Notes: generated from the sequence alone by a model not told the origin. A stretch of 64,000 nucleotides of DNA from Myrmaecium sp. VS I D KN 1 (GCA_019775845.1 JADQAV010000043.1:62001-126000); one strand, 5' to 3'. Shown: positions 11,031 to 23,428, numbered from the stretch's first letter. Numbers and translations are program-made.

Positions 11031-12183
11031 ATGACGCTCCCAGGCACATCAATACGGGCTGCCCGGCCAGGTACAGACTCACGCTCCTCCCCACCGCTCC
11101 CCGTCCGCTAATGATCTCTTCCTCTCCTTACACAGCCAGCCGCGCCCTTACCCAACTCTCCCACACCGCGCAGACCCGCCGCATCTTCGGCTGGGGCAAC
11201 GTCTTCGGCGGCAGCAGCGGACGCAAGGAGCCCTCCCACAGCAAGGACGCGGACTTCGCCTCCCGGGCGAACAACCCGATCCTGGAGCAATTCCTCACAC
11301 GCAAGCCGCAGCCAAACCCGGCGGCGATGCGGCCGGCCCAGGGCGCGCTGACGTCGGACTCCATCTTCGCCGACGCGGCCAACACGGAGGGGCGACCGGT
11401 GGGGGCGAAGGACGGGCAGGAGGGGCCGACGGCGAGCGGGCACCACCTGACGGAGCGGAACCCGCAGGCGCTGATGGCGGTGCTGGACCCGAAGCCGAAG
11501 ACGCGGCAGCGGTGGGAGAAGAAGCAGATCATCCGGATGGTGCGCAAGGGCGGCCGGCTGACGAAGGAGGAACGGATCGCGCAGACGGAGCGGCAGAACC
11601 TGACCAAGTCCGTCTTCTTCTCGACCTCGGTCAAGAAGCTCAACATGCTCGCCCGGCAGATCCAGGGCAAGTCGGTCGAGGAGGCCCTCGTCCAGATGCG
11701 CTTCTCCAAGAAGAAGGTCGCCCGCGACGTCGCCGCCTGGCTCGAGATCGCCCGGGACGAGGCCATCGTCGCCAAGGGCATGGGCCTCGGCCCCGCCACC
11801 GGCACCCAGGGCGAGCCCGCCGAGATCGAGCTCAAGCGCTCCGCCGCCCCCAAGCTCGTCACCGACCGCACCGCCCTCTACATCGATCAGGCCTGGGTCG
11901 GTCGGGGCCCGTACGGTCGTGAGCCCGAGTACCGTGCCCGCGGCCGTGTCAATATCCTGCGTACTCCTAAGACCAGTGCGTTCTTCTCTCGTTCCCTTTA
12001 CGCGAGATGGATATCAGCTAACCTTTCTTTTCCTCCAATCCAGGCATCTCCTTCCTCCTCAAAGAAGAAGCGACACGTATCCGTCAGACGGAGGAGGCCC
12101 GCCAGAAGCGCGCCAACCGTAAGGTTCGCCCCGCCCTTCCGGATCGACCCATCGTCCAGCAGCGGCAGTACTTGTTGTGGTAA
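11031..12183 (+). CDS. mrpl22: mitochondrial large-subunit ribosomal protein uL22m (Mrpl22 type)
   Basis: Exons 11031-11070, 11136-11975 and 12044-12183 encode about 339 residues. The first exon supplies a basic, Ser/Thr-rich, acid-poor start (MTLPGTSIRAARP-ASRALTQLS), as expected for a mitochondrial targeting peptide. The uL22 core includes FSTSVKKLNMLARQIQGKS, VEEALVQMRFSKKKVARDVA and, across the last splice site, RTPKT-SISFLLKEEATRIR. The protein lines the exit tunnel of the mitochondrial large subunit. An upstream in-frame extension exists but lacks the splice logic, so the ATG right after a CACACACTCACA leader is preferred. The protein is longer than bacterial L22, as is usual in fungi. 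Confidence 0.93.
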
Positions 12184-12723
12184 GCAGGGAGGGGAAGGGA
12201 GAAGGAGAAGAAGGATGGACGTTGTTGGGAGGGCAAGTACAGAGGAAGATGCCGATATGTGTGTGCGTGTGTGGATGGAAAATGTAAATGTAGAGAGCGA
12301 GTGAGCGAGGCGAACGGGAAACCCCTTTTTCTTTCTTCCTGACGCAATTTAACGTTTGGGGGGCCGCATTACGACCCAAGAGGAACATCAGCTACCATTC
12401 TTCGTTACTCTCTTGCTCTCGTCATGAGGAAATGTATGAATGAGTGTCCTATAAAGGGGGAAAACAGAGTAAAGGGGAAAAGGGGGAAGGGAGGAGAAGT
12501 GGAAAAAACAAGCAACTTTTTCATTATCCATTGATTTTCGTCCGGGAAAAATCACAGCGTCTTCTTCTCTTTCCACCATTCTTAGTACCCCACAGCCCTG
12601 CCTCGAAAAAGCGGAAAAGAAGATAAAAACGCCGCCGCTATGCAAGACCCATTCAAAGCAAATCAAACCACAAACAGGAAGAAGAAAGATAAATGATTGA
12701 GAGCCAATACAACCCTCCCTCCC
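12184..12723. other. intergenic between convergent genes
   Basis: This is 540 bases between the stop codons of the uL22m and UTP15 genes. It is purine-rich on the plus strand near 12460-12510. Nothing gene-like is seen. It should hold the two 3' UTRs. Confidence 0.6.
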
Positions 12724-14406
12724 TCAACCAGCAACAAGCATATCCAGCATCCCCGCCGTGCACAGCGCCTGCTGGCTCGCCTCGGCATGCACACGCACCT
12801 TATCATGCAGGCGCTCAAGCAGGGCGTCCACATCCGGGCTGCGGCCAAGCTGATCGGCGTAGAGGTCGAGGACAGTGAGGGCGACATCGGTCGTCAGACG
12901 GACGTGACGGGGGTCGGCGATCGTCTTGATGAGCCAGCGGAGGACGGGCTGGAGGGTGAGTTCGTCGCGGCCCTGGAGGGCGGCGCGGAGGGCGCTGCGG
13001 TGGCGGAGGGCGGTGAAGAGCGTGATGGCGTCGGCTTTGTTGTATGGCTGGAGGGGGAAGGGGGTTAGTGGATGTGGTTGAGGGGGGATGGAAGGTGAAC
13101 GTACCTCAGCTTCTAAGACGAGGTCCAGCGCGGTGTCGTATTTGCCCTTTCGCAGCGCCTTCTCCCAGTCGGCCAACCGTTTGACTTTGCCGCGCTCGTT
13201 GCCGTCGATGATGATGTCGGCGCCTTCGCCGGTGTAGTCCTTGCCGCGGAGGCGCTTCTCCCACCCGCGGCCGCGCTTCTTGCCCTGCCGCTGCTTGTCG
13301 AACTCCTCGATCGTACCCGTCAGCAACGCCTGCATTTCCTTCTCCCGCTCCCGCGCCTGGACCTTCTGCTGGCCGGATAGACGCGTCTTGATCGAGAGCA
13401 GGCCGCTCTGCATGCCCACCACCACGTGCTTGTCCTCCCGCTGCGCGCCGCTCGCCACCACCGCCAAGCTGAGAATCGGGCTGGGGTACTTGAACCCGGC
13501 CACCACGTTCCACCCGGTCGTCTCGAACACCTTGACGTGTCCGTCCAGCCCACCGCTGAGCACCCGCGAGCCCCCGCTCGCCAACGCCAGGCTCGTCACC
13601 GTCTTCTGGTGGTTGCGGAGGACGTGCAGGGGGCGGGCCGCCACCAGATCCAACACGCTGACCGCGTTCGCCGCGCTCGCCAGCAGCGTCGTGCCGCTAG
13701 GCAACGGCAGCACGCTCTCGACCGCCGCCTGGTGCTTGAACGTCATCACCGCCCGCCCGCTCGCCCGCGGGTCCCAGATGCGTACCGTCTGGTCGTAGCT
13801 GCCCGAGTACAGCAGCCGCTCGCTCCCCGCCGCCGGCCCGCTCCCGGGCAGGAAGCCGCCGCAGCGCACGTAGTCCTGGTGGCCGCGGAACGTCGCCGTG
13901 CTCGCGTCGCTGGGCAGGTCCCACAGCCGGACCGTCGCGTCGTCGCTCCCGCTCATCAGCGTCGTCAGCTCGGTCGGGTGCCAGGCGGTCGCCCAGACGG
14001 GCTGGCGGTGCTCCCGCCACGTCTTCAGGATGGCCCGGCTGCCGATGTCGAAGGCCTGGATGGCCCCGCTGTCCCCGCCCGCCACCACGATCCGTCCGTC
14101 CCGTCGGATAGTGCCCCCGTGCGCCACGTCGTCCAGGTTGAACCGGGTGATGGTCTTGAGCAGCTTGCGCGTGCGCGCGCTGAAGATCTGCACCCGCGTC
14201 CCCGCCGTCACTGCGAACAGCTCCGGCGGTGCCGTCAACGTCTGCGTCGGTGCCGCCGGCGCGGAGATGTACGTGATCGGGCTCGAGTGCGGCGAGGGCA
14301 GCAGCAGCTGTGAGGAGAACGTCTTCCAGTACCGTTGCTCCGGCGTGAGCGAGGAGGGCGCCGCGGGCAGCTTGACCCGCGGGAGGGGTTGCACTTCCGC
14401 TGCCAT
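12724..14406 (-). CDS. utp15: U3 snoRNP / t-UTP subunit UTP15 (WD40 plus UTP15 C-terminal domain)
   Basis: This nucleolar protein belongs to the t-UTP (UtpA) part of the small-subunit processome and is needed for early 18S rRNA processing. Two exons (14406-13105 and 13047-12724) give about 541 residues. WD40 repeats fill roughly residues 60-330, with clear blades at LMSGSDDATVRLWDLP, LLYSGSYDQTVRIWDP and VLSGGLDGHVKVFETT. A basic linker (GKKRGRGWEKRLRGKDY) leads to the all-helical UTP15 C-terminal domain with YNKADAITLFTALRHR. The 57-base intron (13104-13048) is a multiple of three and has no stop, so the frame reads straight through it. The GT-AG ends and the match to the domain argue that it is removed. 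Confidence 0.95.
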   Translation of the reverse strand: MAAEVQPLPRVKLPAAPSSLTPEQRYWKTFSSQLLLPSPHSSPITYISAPAAPTQTLTAPPELFAVTAGTRVQIFSARTRKLLKTITRFNLDDVAHGGTIRRDGRIVVAGGDSGAIQAFDIGSRAILKTWREHRQPVWATAWHPTELTTLMSGSDDATVRLWDLPSDASTATFRGHQDYVRCGGFLPGSGPAAGSERLLYSGSYDQTVRIWDPRASGRAVMTFKHQAAVESVLPLPSGTTLLASAANAVSVLDLVAARPLHVLRNHQKTVTSLALASGGSRVLSGGLDGHVKVFETTGWNVVAGFKYPSPILSLAVVASGAQREDKHVVVGMQSGLLSIKTRLSGQQKVQAREREKEMQALLTGTIEEFDKQRQGKKRGRGWEKRLRGKDYTGEGADIIIDGNERGKVKRLADWEKALRKGKYDTALDLVLEAEVRSPSIPPQPHPLTPFPLQPYNKADAITLFTALRHRSALRAALQGRDELTLQPVLRWLIKTIADPRHVRLTTDVALTVLDLYADQLGRSPDVDALLERLHDKVRVHAEASQQALCTAGMLDMLVAG

Positions 14407-14640
14407 GTTCGATGTCTTTTTCGTGAGTGTTTGGGTGAGGGTGGTGTTGGTCTGTCGTTGCGGACAGTCGATGCGTGAGAGGTTTGGTGGATGAAGTTCA
14501 ATTATTTTTTTGGGATGCAGAGGTGGTCCGAGCGCAGGGACTGGGGGGAACGTTTTCGCGGGCGTCGGCGGTTATGAAAGGCCGTGATGCCTTAACTATG
14601 AGGCGTGTACGTTACCTCGGTGAACTCAGACGACCGATGG
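14407..14640. other. transition between the UTP15 promoter and the AT-rich block
   Basis: This is a GC-normal stretch upstream of the UTP15 start. Composition falls sharply from about 14640 onward. No gene is seen. Confidence 0.5.
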
Positions 14641-17600
14641 TACGCTAAGCCGTATGCGTACACGTAGCGGCCAGCTAATCAGAGTTATCGATACTACGTA
14701 TAGAGCCCCGATACTTATCAGGGTTTAAGAGACTTTAATACCCTTTTATATATTAATACGGAGACGTCTTTATATAAAATCTATATAATTTTATATAAAA
14801 CTCTACGCTATTACTACCGCGTATTTTTTAATAATATATGTATAAGCGTATAACTCTTACGAAGTACTTTAACTAATAAAAATATTAAAAAATATAGATT
14901 AGGCGTACTATTAGTAATATATAACCTAAAATAAGACCTTCTAAGCCTATAGATATATTTCTCTATATATTATCTAATAATATTAACCTCCTTAGCTTAC
15001 TTCTACTCCCTCCTAATAATAATCTAGGCTATATAAGTAACGTTAATATACTAGAAGATATACTTATAGACGCTCTTATTAGTATATAACTATATATTTT
15101 ACTAAATAAAAAGCTTAATATTATTATAAGTCTACTATAGTAGTAGTTTATAATCTTCCCTAACTTTATATAAATATAGCTACCGCGCTATTTAGTAAAC
15201 GCTATAAATATAAAGAAGAGAACGTATACTAAGTATAGTAATATCCTTATATAGAGATAAGAGAAGGCGCGGGCTCTACTTTATATTATTTATAAGGATA
15301 ATAAATACTATATAGTACTTAAGATAGACGAGGAATATAAGGTAATAGTTATTAACTATATAGTTAATATCCTTAGGAATAATTTATATATACTTTATAT
15401 AGAAGAGCTAATATTTAGTTAGTTTAATATTAGCTAGCTTTAGGATAATAACTACTTTAGCCCGCTTATATATAATATTAAGTATAGCTTACTATTACTT
15501 ACTTAGTTAATATTTAGTATTTTAGAAGCTACTTAGATATAGTAGTATATATATACGTATTAACGTAACTCGCCGGTAAATAATAGATATTTAGTTCTTA
15601 TTATAAGTATATTAAGCTTCGCGAAGTTATATAATATATCTAATTATTTTACTTTATTACTCTCTACTCTAAGCGTTAAGTAGTATATAAATATATTATT
15701 TACCGGCTTTAGTATTATTAAGAGCTACTCTATTATCTAGAGATAAAATACGTAGCTCGCTATAGTTATAAAGGTAGATTCCTAAGTAATAGTATATAAT
15801 TAATTTATAAACTAATACTATATAAGGGGCTAGTTTATAGTATAGCCTCTCGGCCCTTCTATATCTACTATAATATTTCTAATTACTAATAAACTATGCG
15901 CTATTAAGTAATTAATAAGACGGGAAGGTTCTATTTATATATAATTAGTAAGGTCTTTTTCGCGCGAGATATCCCGTATACTAGTTTAAAAAAGTTAATA
16001 ATTATATATAAGTATCGCGTCTAATTAATTAATATCCTTAATATACCTAGTAACTTCGTCGATATAATATAGGAATTTATCTTAAAGTACTTTATTACTA
16101 AGGCAGTTTAAGCCGTATATCCAGATGAAGTTACCTTAATATTTAGTAGTAATAAAAATTAATATCTATTACTTCTGTATTTAGACCGCCTAGCTCTAAT
16201 ATATATATAATATATCTTACTTAGGCTTATACTTAAGAGTAAGAGAACTATTACTAGTAACTATTATCGCGGTATATAAGCTCTCTCCTAGATTATAATT
16301 AATATAACTACTTTATACTAAAGCTTAATACTTAGTATAAGTTTTTCTAAGCTAGATACTAGCTTAGTAGAAGTTATTACGATATATATAGTAATTAATA
16401 CCTTTATAGTAGTACTTAGTATATAGGATTAGGCATTCTATACTATATAAGCCTTTAATATATAGATAGTATATTATATATATTTTATACTTATTTAATA
16501 AATTTAGCGACCGCGTATATATATTACGGAAGTAGTTATATAAATAGTTAGCTAGTAGTTAAGACTAGGTAATACTTAATAACTTATATAGATTTATAAG
16601 AATTAGCTCTAGCTTATTAGCTAGTATAAAATTACCTATATTATATTATACTATAACTAATTAGTATACGGCTATAATAAATATAACGCGGATAACTTAT
16701 ATATTATAGTTAAATAAAAATAAATATTAATTAGGAGATACGTAAATAGTTTTAGTATTTAATACTTAATATTTAAGCGATAGTTAGTTTATAGTCGGTT
16801 AATAGTTACGACGGTATAAATATAAGCCCGACTATATAATAATAGGAAGGGAATATTAAATATATAATATTAATAACTATATAGTAGACTACGGAGATTA
16901 TTATAATATTAAAATTAGTAGTATATATATATAGGTAAGCTTATTATAGGGACGGTAGTATAGGATAGTTAATAAAGTAGTAAAGCTATAAATAGACGAT
17001 ATAAGATATAGTATAGTAGAAAGATAAAAATTATATATAAATTAAAAATTATATATTTTTCTTATATATATATATATATATACTACTTATTTACTTATAC
17101 TTCCGCTGCTTATCTACTATTTATATATTTAATATCTCTTATTACTATTTAATAACGCGATAGTATTTACCGCGATTTCTACTAATAATACGCGTTTATA
17201 TAATTATATACTACTAGGTATAGCTAGTAAGAGGACCTTATTTATATTTAATAGTATAGGCGGGTTAATATATATAAATAGTATATAAGAGCGCCTTTAT
17301 AATAATAGCGGCGCAAGTATTAGCAGCTTATTATTATATTATAATAGTAGTATTAACGGCTCGTTATCTTCCAGTAGTAGTAGCTATATATATACGTCCT
17401 TACTATACTTTCTTATATTTATATTACGTAGACTAGTAATATAAGCTTATTAAAGTTATTACTTAGTACTAAGAAGTTCTAAGTAGATATACTACTATAA
17501 AGTAAGTCTCTATATATAATTTCTAATAAACGCTAGTAAATTTTATATATTAAGTTATTTATTACGGCTAGCTCGCTATTTATAATAAATAGTAAGTTAT

Positions 17601-20060
17601 TAAGGACTTAATCTACCTACTAGCTAAATTATACTTATATAAATATAAATATATACTTATATAACTTCGGTATACTATTAGTGCTGTACCTAAGCGTAAT
17701 ATTATAAGAGGTAAGTTAACTATATATAATATTATAATTAGTATAGTATTAATCTATAAGAACTAACTATATATTATTAATAATAGCCTCTTCTTCGTAA
17801 AATACCGTTAACTAAAGCCTATATAAATAACTAGACGTATTTATAAACTTATATATTATATCTAGTAGTAAATTATAGTACTTTATATACGTTCGCGTAG
17901 TTATCTATTTTTTACTATCCTTCTTTATATAGTAATAGTTAGTCGAATCTAGTATATAAAGCTCTAAGCCGAATAATATACCTCTCTTACTATACTTATA
18001 TATAAATAAGAGCGTACTATCTACATCTATAATATTATTCTATAAGGACGTAATTAATAAGGTCTCTAATATATTATTACTTAGAGGAACCTCTTATATA
18101 AAGCTATCTATATAGTTCTCTATCGCAGATATTTCTTAACTAAGCTAACTTAAGTATAGTACTTACTATAGGAGAGGCTATAGTTACCTTCTATATATAA
18201 TTAAAGTTAATATATACTTACTACTAGTCTAGCGTTTAAGAAGAAAATATACTTCCTTATATATACTAGCGAGGTAAGTAGCTCTCTCCTACTACTACTA
18301 TATTATTATAGTATTAAGCGTATACGTAATACTAAACTATACTATATAAAAGATATTAAGGATATCTATACTACTTACTAGAATATTAGAATAGATAAAT
18401 ATATAAATAGTTAAGCTATCTCTAAACTAGTTATATATACGCGCTTTATTAAATTTAGTATATATTAAGTAGAGCTATTATACTACGACGGCGGCTACTT
18501 AGGAAGTATAACTACGTATAATAAGCTAATATTATAATATATCTATATACTTCCGAACTCTACGCTTATTATTAATAAATATTATAGTCTTTTTAATATA
18601 TAATAGCCTAGGATTCTACCGCGGCTATATACCTAGATTTCTATTAAACTATATATCCTTAAGGATGAAAAATAGCGAATTAAATATACGCGAGCCTTAA
18701 CTCTTAATAAATCTATAAATAATAAGTAATTCTAGCCGGTTAATAGTTATTTAGATTAGCCGCGTAGTATAGTTAAAACCCGTAAGGATATTTATATTCT
18801 AGCGCGTAATATTATTAAGTATCGCTGTATAAATAAACTATAAAATAGAGCCTAAGATACTTCGTAGCTTATATAACTATATATACTCCTTCTAGAAGGT
18901 TATCTCTCTTATATATATAAGGTATACCTTATCTATAATAATATATTATATATATACTTAAAATACTAGATTATAAATAATAGCTGCGAACTTCGCGCTA
19001 GTTATTTACTTTAATAATATTAAGATATATATATAGTAGCTCTTATATATACCCGCGATTAAATTAGTAGATATAGTATATATAGTAATATATACAGGCC
19101 TCGCACTTAGAAGTTACTTAATATTTACCGTTTAGTCTTCGCCTATTATATTTAAGGGAAGAATAATAAGTATAATACTTCTATATATAAGTAAAGAAAT
19201 ACTTTATATTATTATACTCTTCCTAAAGCCGGTACGTATAACTAGAATTAAATTCTTATATTAGAAAATTAACTATTATAAAGCTTCTAACTACTCTAGC
19301 TAAGACTTATATATATATAGCTTTATAAGTACTAAGTAAACTACCTTCCTTTATATATCCTTATTAATACTAGTAATATTTAAAATTACCTTTTAGTATA
19401 CTTATTCCTTCTCCTCTCTTACTATATAAGTACTATAATAAGTAATTATATCGCGTAATTATAACGTAACTAAAGTATTATAAAGCCTACCCCTCTTATA
19501 TTATTTATAAGCTAGTAGTATAGCGTTACGCTATAATACTAGCTACTATTTAATATTTAAACATCGCTATTATTAAGTATAGAAGTATATAAGCTATATA
19601 TAATATATTACTACTATTAGGTACTAGAGTATATAAAGAATATATATATATATATATAGGATTTTATTAGAGGGTTATTCTATAACTTAATAAGATACTA
19701 CTAATATAGTTATATATATTAGTATTTATATAGTAGTAGTATACTTAAATAGGAGCTAGGGGGTAGAAATTATAACGTAGTTTCTAGTCTATTATATAAT
19801 TTTTTTTTATATTATTTTAAAACTCTACGCTTTTAGCTTACGCGTTAGCCAGGAGATATCTATATTAATAGATAAAATATACTTAGATATAAAAGTAATA
19901 AATACTTAAGTATATATAGTAAGGTAGTAGTAATATAGTAATATAATATATATACGTAAATAAATTTAAAAGTTACTAGCTATATAGTAATATTACGCTA
20001 AAAGCTCTTAGACTAACTTTCGCTAACGGTATTAATACGTAATACGCGGCCGGTATAAGA
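14641..20060. repeat. RIP-saturated AT-rich block, probable relic of transposable elements
   Basis: About 5.4 kb is made up largely of TA, with no open frame reaching 60 codons on either strand. CpA and TpG are nearly absent over kilobases while CpG, CpT and ApG survive. That is the mark of repeat-induced point mutation working to exhaustion. RIP acts on duplicated DNA, so the block was most likely one or more repeated elements. I cannot name a family because no conserved protein motif survives. AAAACTCTACGCT occurs near both ends (about 14797 and 19821) in the same orientation, which could hint at terminal repeats but may be chance. The change to normal composition is abrupt at both sides. 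Confidence 0.85.
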
Positions 20061-20078
20061 TTTATCCGAAAGTTAGTC
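20011..20078. repeat. perfect 12-base inverted repeat at the right edge of the AT-rich block
   Basis: GACTAACTTTCG at 20011-20022 is repeated as its exact reverse complement at 20067-20078, with a 44-base spacer. The right arm lies in normal-composition DNA and the left arm in the AT-rich block, so the pair straddles the boundary. It may be a fold-back end of the inserted element or a secondary structure at the junction. Confidence 0.7.
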
Positions 20079-20696
20079 TGAGCTTGCTGAGGTAAGCGTG
20101 TACGTCCTTCCGGACAGCAATGTGCATGTTGATATCGAACGAGCAATGCAACTCGGGGCTTCCTCCCAAAGTTTTATAATACCGTCTTTTCCAAGCTACT
20201 CTCGTTGACCATTCTACACAGCCGCAGACGAGAAGATTAGAAGAACACCTGCACCACTCCGAGCAACACCAGATCCCTAAACGCATCATCTAACGCCAAA
20301 GCAGTGTCACCACTCGCAAAGCCATTGAGATCTTAGCCCCAAAGCCGCGATAGCACAAGCGGAACCGAAAAGACAGTCGTTCCTTGTGGTTTCGAAATGT
20401 GGACTGGATGGAACGGATCCGAAAAGATAGACACAGTATACGAAGGAATACGTTAAGAAGCCTCACTTTCCTTGGATATAGCTTCCGGAGAGAGCTGAAG
20501 ACAATAATATCGCAGCCATTACGATTAATCTACAGTAGTAATCCATCCATCCTTCGATTGACATACTATACATATCCACACATACACAAAAAAACACTCC
20601 CGGGTATATACAAACACAAAACCACAAGCAGCAACCTTCACAACATCCGCAAACCAAAGCAAACCAAGCCAGCGAACGCCCGTTGCCCAATTGTTC
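20079..20696. other. intergenic, no gene seen
   Basis: This is 618 bases of ordinary composition next to the AT-rich block. A CA-rich stretch lies at about 20565-20650. Short open frames are present but none has a recognisable start, domain or splice pattern. Confidence 0.5.
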
Positions 20697-21453
20697 TTAC
20701 AAGCACAGCTTGCCTCCTTTCGTCCATCCAATATCCCAGCCATCCGTCAAAGCACGTCCATCCCAGAGTATCGTACATAACCTCCCCAGCCTTTCCGCAG
20801 CTCTCCATTCGCTCTCTAAAAGGCGACCAAACCTCAGATAAGGATCGGCAGTCCCAGTCCGTTCATCCAGGGCGCGCACACCGCCATACCATTGATCACC
20901 ACGGGGGGTTCGAGGATCGGCGATGAGCAACCACTCCCCAGCCTGCACCATTGAAAAAAAAAAGTGAGGCGACCGCACGCGGAGCAGCGAGCTTAGCAGG
21001 GAGACATACATAATCGCTGTCGATCCCCCAGCCATGGACAGGGATGTAGGGAAAGCCCAGATCCCTTCCCCATACCCCGTATAACCATCCCGGTATTATG
21101 ACGTCTCTTCACCGCTTCTTCCTCATCGCTCCAAAGGGTAGGGGGTATAATGATGATGATATCGGTCGAGGGAAGCGGGAGGGTTACACCTTCGCATCCG
21201 CCTCTTGCTCTCCCTCCGAGGACCCAGCATCACTCTCATAAGCCAGACAAGCCGGTTCAAGCAGCGGCAGCGGACTCGCCGGAGTCGAAAAATACGAGTC
21301 GCGCCGGCGCGTCGCGTTGTATTCCTTCTCCATCTCCTCGTCGACGTACACGTCCGGCTCCGCGGGATCGAAGAAGATGGGCTGTGGGAGCCGGAGGATC
21401 TGCCGGCCGTGCAGGTTGGGGATGTAGACGTATTCGTTTGCTTGGGGGGACAT
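20697..21453 (-). CDS. small uncharacterised protein gene, exon structure unresolved
   Basis: The likely first exon starts at 21453 (MSPQANEYVYIPNLHG) and stays open to 21184, encoding about 89 residues rich in acidic and aromatic residues (DPAEPDVYVDEEMEKEY). The likely last exon, 20942-20697, follows a clear GTATGT-CAG intron (21009-20943). It encodes AGEWLLIADPRTPRGDQWYG and ends WTKGGKLCL. Before that intron a short exon reads GWLYGVWGRDLGFPYIPVHG, a composed, Trp/Gly-rich sequence. How the first and middle exons join is not clear. A splice at the GTGTAA after EADAK does not restore the frame. A donor at GTGATG (after AYE) with an acceptor before ACGTCATAATACC does. I do not recognise the family. 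It could also be two genes or a decayed one. Confidence 0.4.
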
Positions 21454-23428
21454 TGTTGGTTTGGTTGTTGGTGAGAGAAGTGAGGAGAGGTGGTTTAGAG
21501 TTTGTTTGAGGGGTGGGATGGGAGGATAGAGAAGGAATCGGGGGTGTTGGGGGACTATATACGTTTTATCCTTGCATGGATGGATGGATGGATTTACGAT
21601 GCGCGGGGATGAGGCGTAACTCCGTGAGGCGAGATGTGAGTACCTTACTTGTGATCGGCTCGGCGCGGGGAAGTGGAGATAGGTCGTCGGCGATGATGCA
21701 CGCCGATCGCCGATATCCCCGCTCACTGTCAACCCGTGGGGATTGCTCGTCTTGCGTAATCATCCACTGTATAATAGACAGCAACGCCATTGAGTCTTCA
21801 TATCCTCGGATGTGTGGAGAGACAGCGAGAGGGAGAAAGACGGAAGAATGGACGCAGGACTCTTCGAATTCGGCGTACAGCTCCTCACGAGGAGAAGGAC
21901 GACAATGACGAAGACGCGTTCACCGGGACTACATGTCTTCTCCAGCAACGTCGAGTTCACTATATCACAGCCTCCTCGAAAACTGTCCCAGTCAATCGAT
22001 GAGGCTTCGATTGACGTCTAATCTCAGGATCTCCAGATGCCTCGCTCTCAACATCCACCAGCAACACAGCACAATGCTTTCCGCTCGTCGAAACGTGAGC
22101 TCAACAGCTTGGCTAGACTGGAGAGCGATCTATGAAGGACCACGACGACGACGACCTCGTGAGATCGTACTACGGCGCTGAAACAGAAGCGTATAAACCG
22201 TCGATATGTCTGCCAGTGAATAACCTCCCTACTACTCTGCTCAGTATTGTTCGTTCTCGCTGTGACATTGTACCTGTCTATCTCTCGGCGAAGCAAGGGA
22301 ATAAGAAGAGGGCAAATGCTGGGGAAATGAGCGTGTCACATCCCCCGCGGTGCTATACCGGTGTGCTCGAGTACCGCTACACTGCAGATTGGCAGGACTG
22401 CACCGGTTGTCGAAGGACAATTCCGGGGGAGACACCAGCCAGGAGATGAAGCATGCTGTCGGGTACTATCCGTGCGTCAACGGCGCGGAGGGGGCGGGAC
22501 CTGACAGCTACCGGTCCAGTTCGGCAGGGATGCGGCATTCCCGCGTCCGAGATCCATTTTCCGTGACTTGTCTTGATGTGGTGAAGGTGATACGATGTTC
22601 ATCTCTCGACGAGTGATACTCCTAGAAATGGTGATTCGAGCGAATACCACGTCAGTTCAACCGCCAATGCGAACTGCCAGCAAGGATACGCGACCTGCTG
22701 CATCCGGCAACGATCTGCAAGGCCGGGGAATGGCTGGATTCGATGCTTGCCCGACGGACGCCCAAAGCCAAGTTTTGATAAACACCAACCTCACCTGCCG
22801 GACGGGGATCTAACGTTCCTCGGCGGCGGGAGGGCGGGAGGGAGGGGCGGCCTTTAATTTCTAACCTTACCTGATCACGACGGATATATGAAACGGCTTC
22901 ATGCATGGGCCTTGCCTTGGCTCTCCCTCTCTCTTTCTCTCCCTCGGCGCAGCTTCTGCAGGCACGCAAGACGCAAGAGGCACGTCCGATCCCTGCGCTG
23001 CCTTGTCAATGACGAGCGTGCGCGATAAGAGGGGTTGGCGACGTGCTTCGTATGGTACTGCATGCTGTATGTGCGAGTGATAAGTACTTATCTACTTACA
23101 GTACCTACAGTATCTATTCACAGTGAGCGGTCATACACTTCTTCACAGTGAGTGGTCACACACCCTCCGCTGCGGTTTCCCGCCCAAGGACCTACCATAT
23201 CTGGACATCGAGGTACTCTGCTGACCTGGAACTGATCCCCGTCCGGTACTTACCCTCCCCTCGTCTTGTTTATAAACCACCCATTCCCTCAGATCATTCC
23301 AACATTCCCCTTTCCTCCCTCCCTCCCTCCTCCCCACACCAGGGACGTCGCTCGTTCCTCCGTCCTCGTTTGCTTGAGCAGACTCGCGTCGTCGTTCGTT
23401 TCACTCGCCTCACGCTTCCAAAGACACG
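21454..23428. other. long intergenic region upstream of the sedolisin gene
   Basis: This is about 2 kb with no convincing gene. The last 400 bases hold GATA-type sites, including the 14-base palindrome GATAAGTACTTATC at 23079-23092 and GATAAG near 23025. A 26-base tandem direct repeat of the type CACAGTGAG(C/T)GGTCA lies at about 23117-23165. A pyrimidine-rich leader precedes the ATG. GATA sites in fungi are targets of AreA-type nitrogen regulators, which would suit a secreted peptidase gene. Confidence 0.5.
23079..23092. promoter_or_regulatory. palindromic double GATA site upstream of the sedolisin gene
   Basis: GATAAGTACTTATC is a perfect palindrome formed by two opposed GATAAG sites, 337 bases before the start codon. 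Paired GATA sites are the preferred targets of fungal AreA/NreB-type zinc-finger factors. Use by the sedolisin gene is inferred from position only. Confidence 0.5.

Noticed and set aside
13426-14313. 295-codon plus-strand Arg/Gln-rich frame
   Set aside because: Shadow of the UTP15 WD40 region on the other strand.
14641-20060. Naming a transposon family for the AT-rich block
   Set aside because: No protein motif, long terminal repeat or terminal inverted repeat can be supported. The shared AAAACTCTACGCT at both ends is too short.
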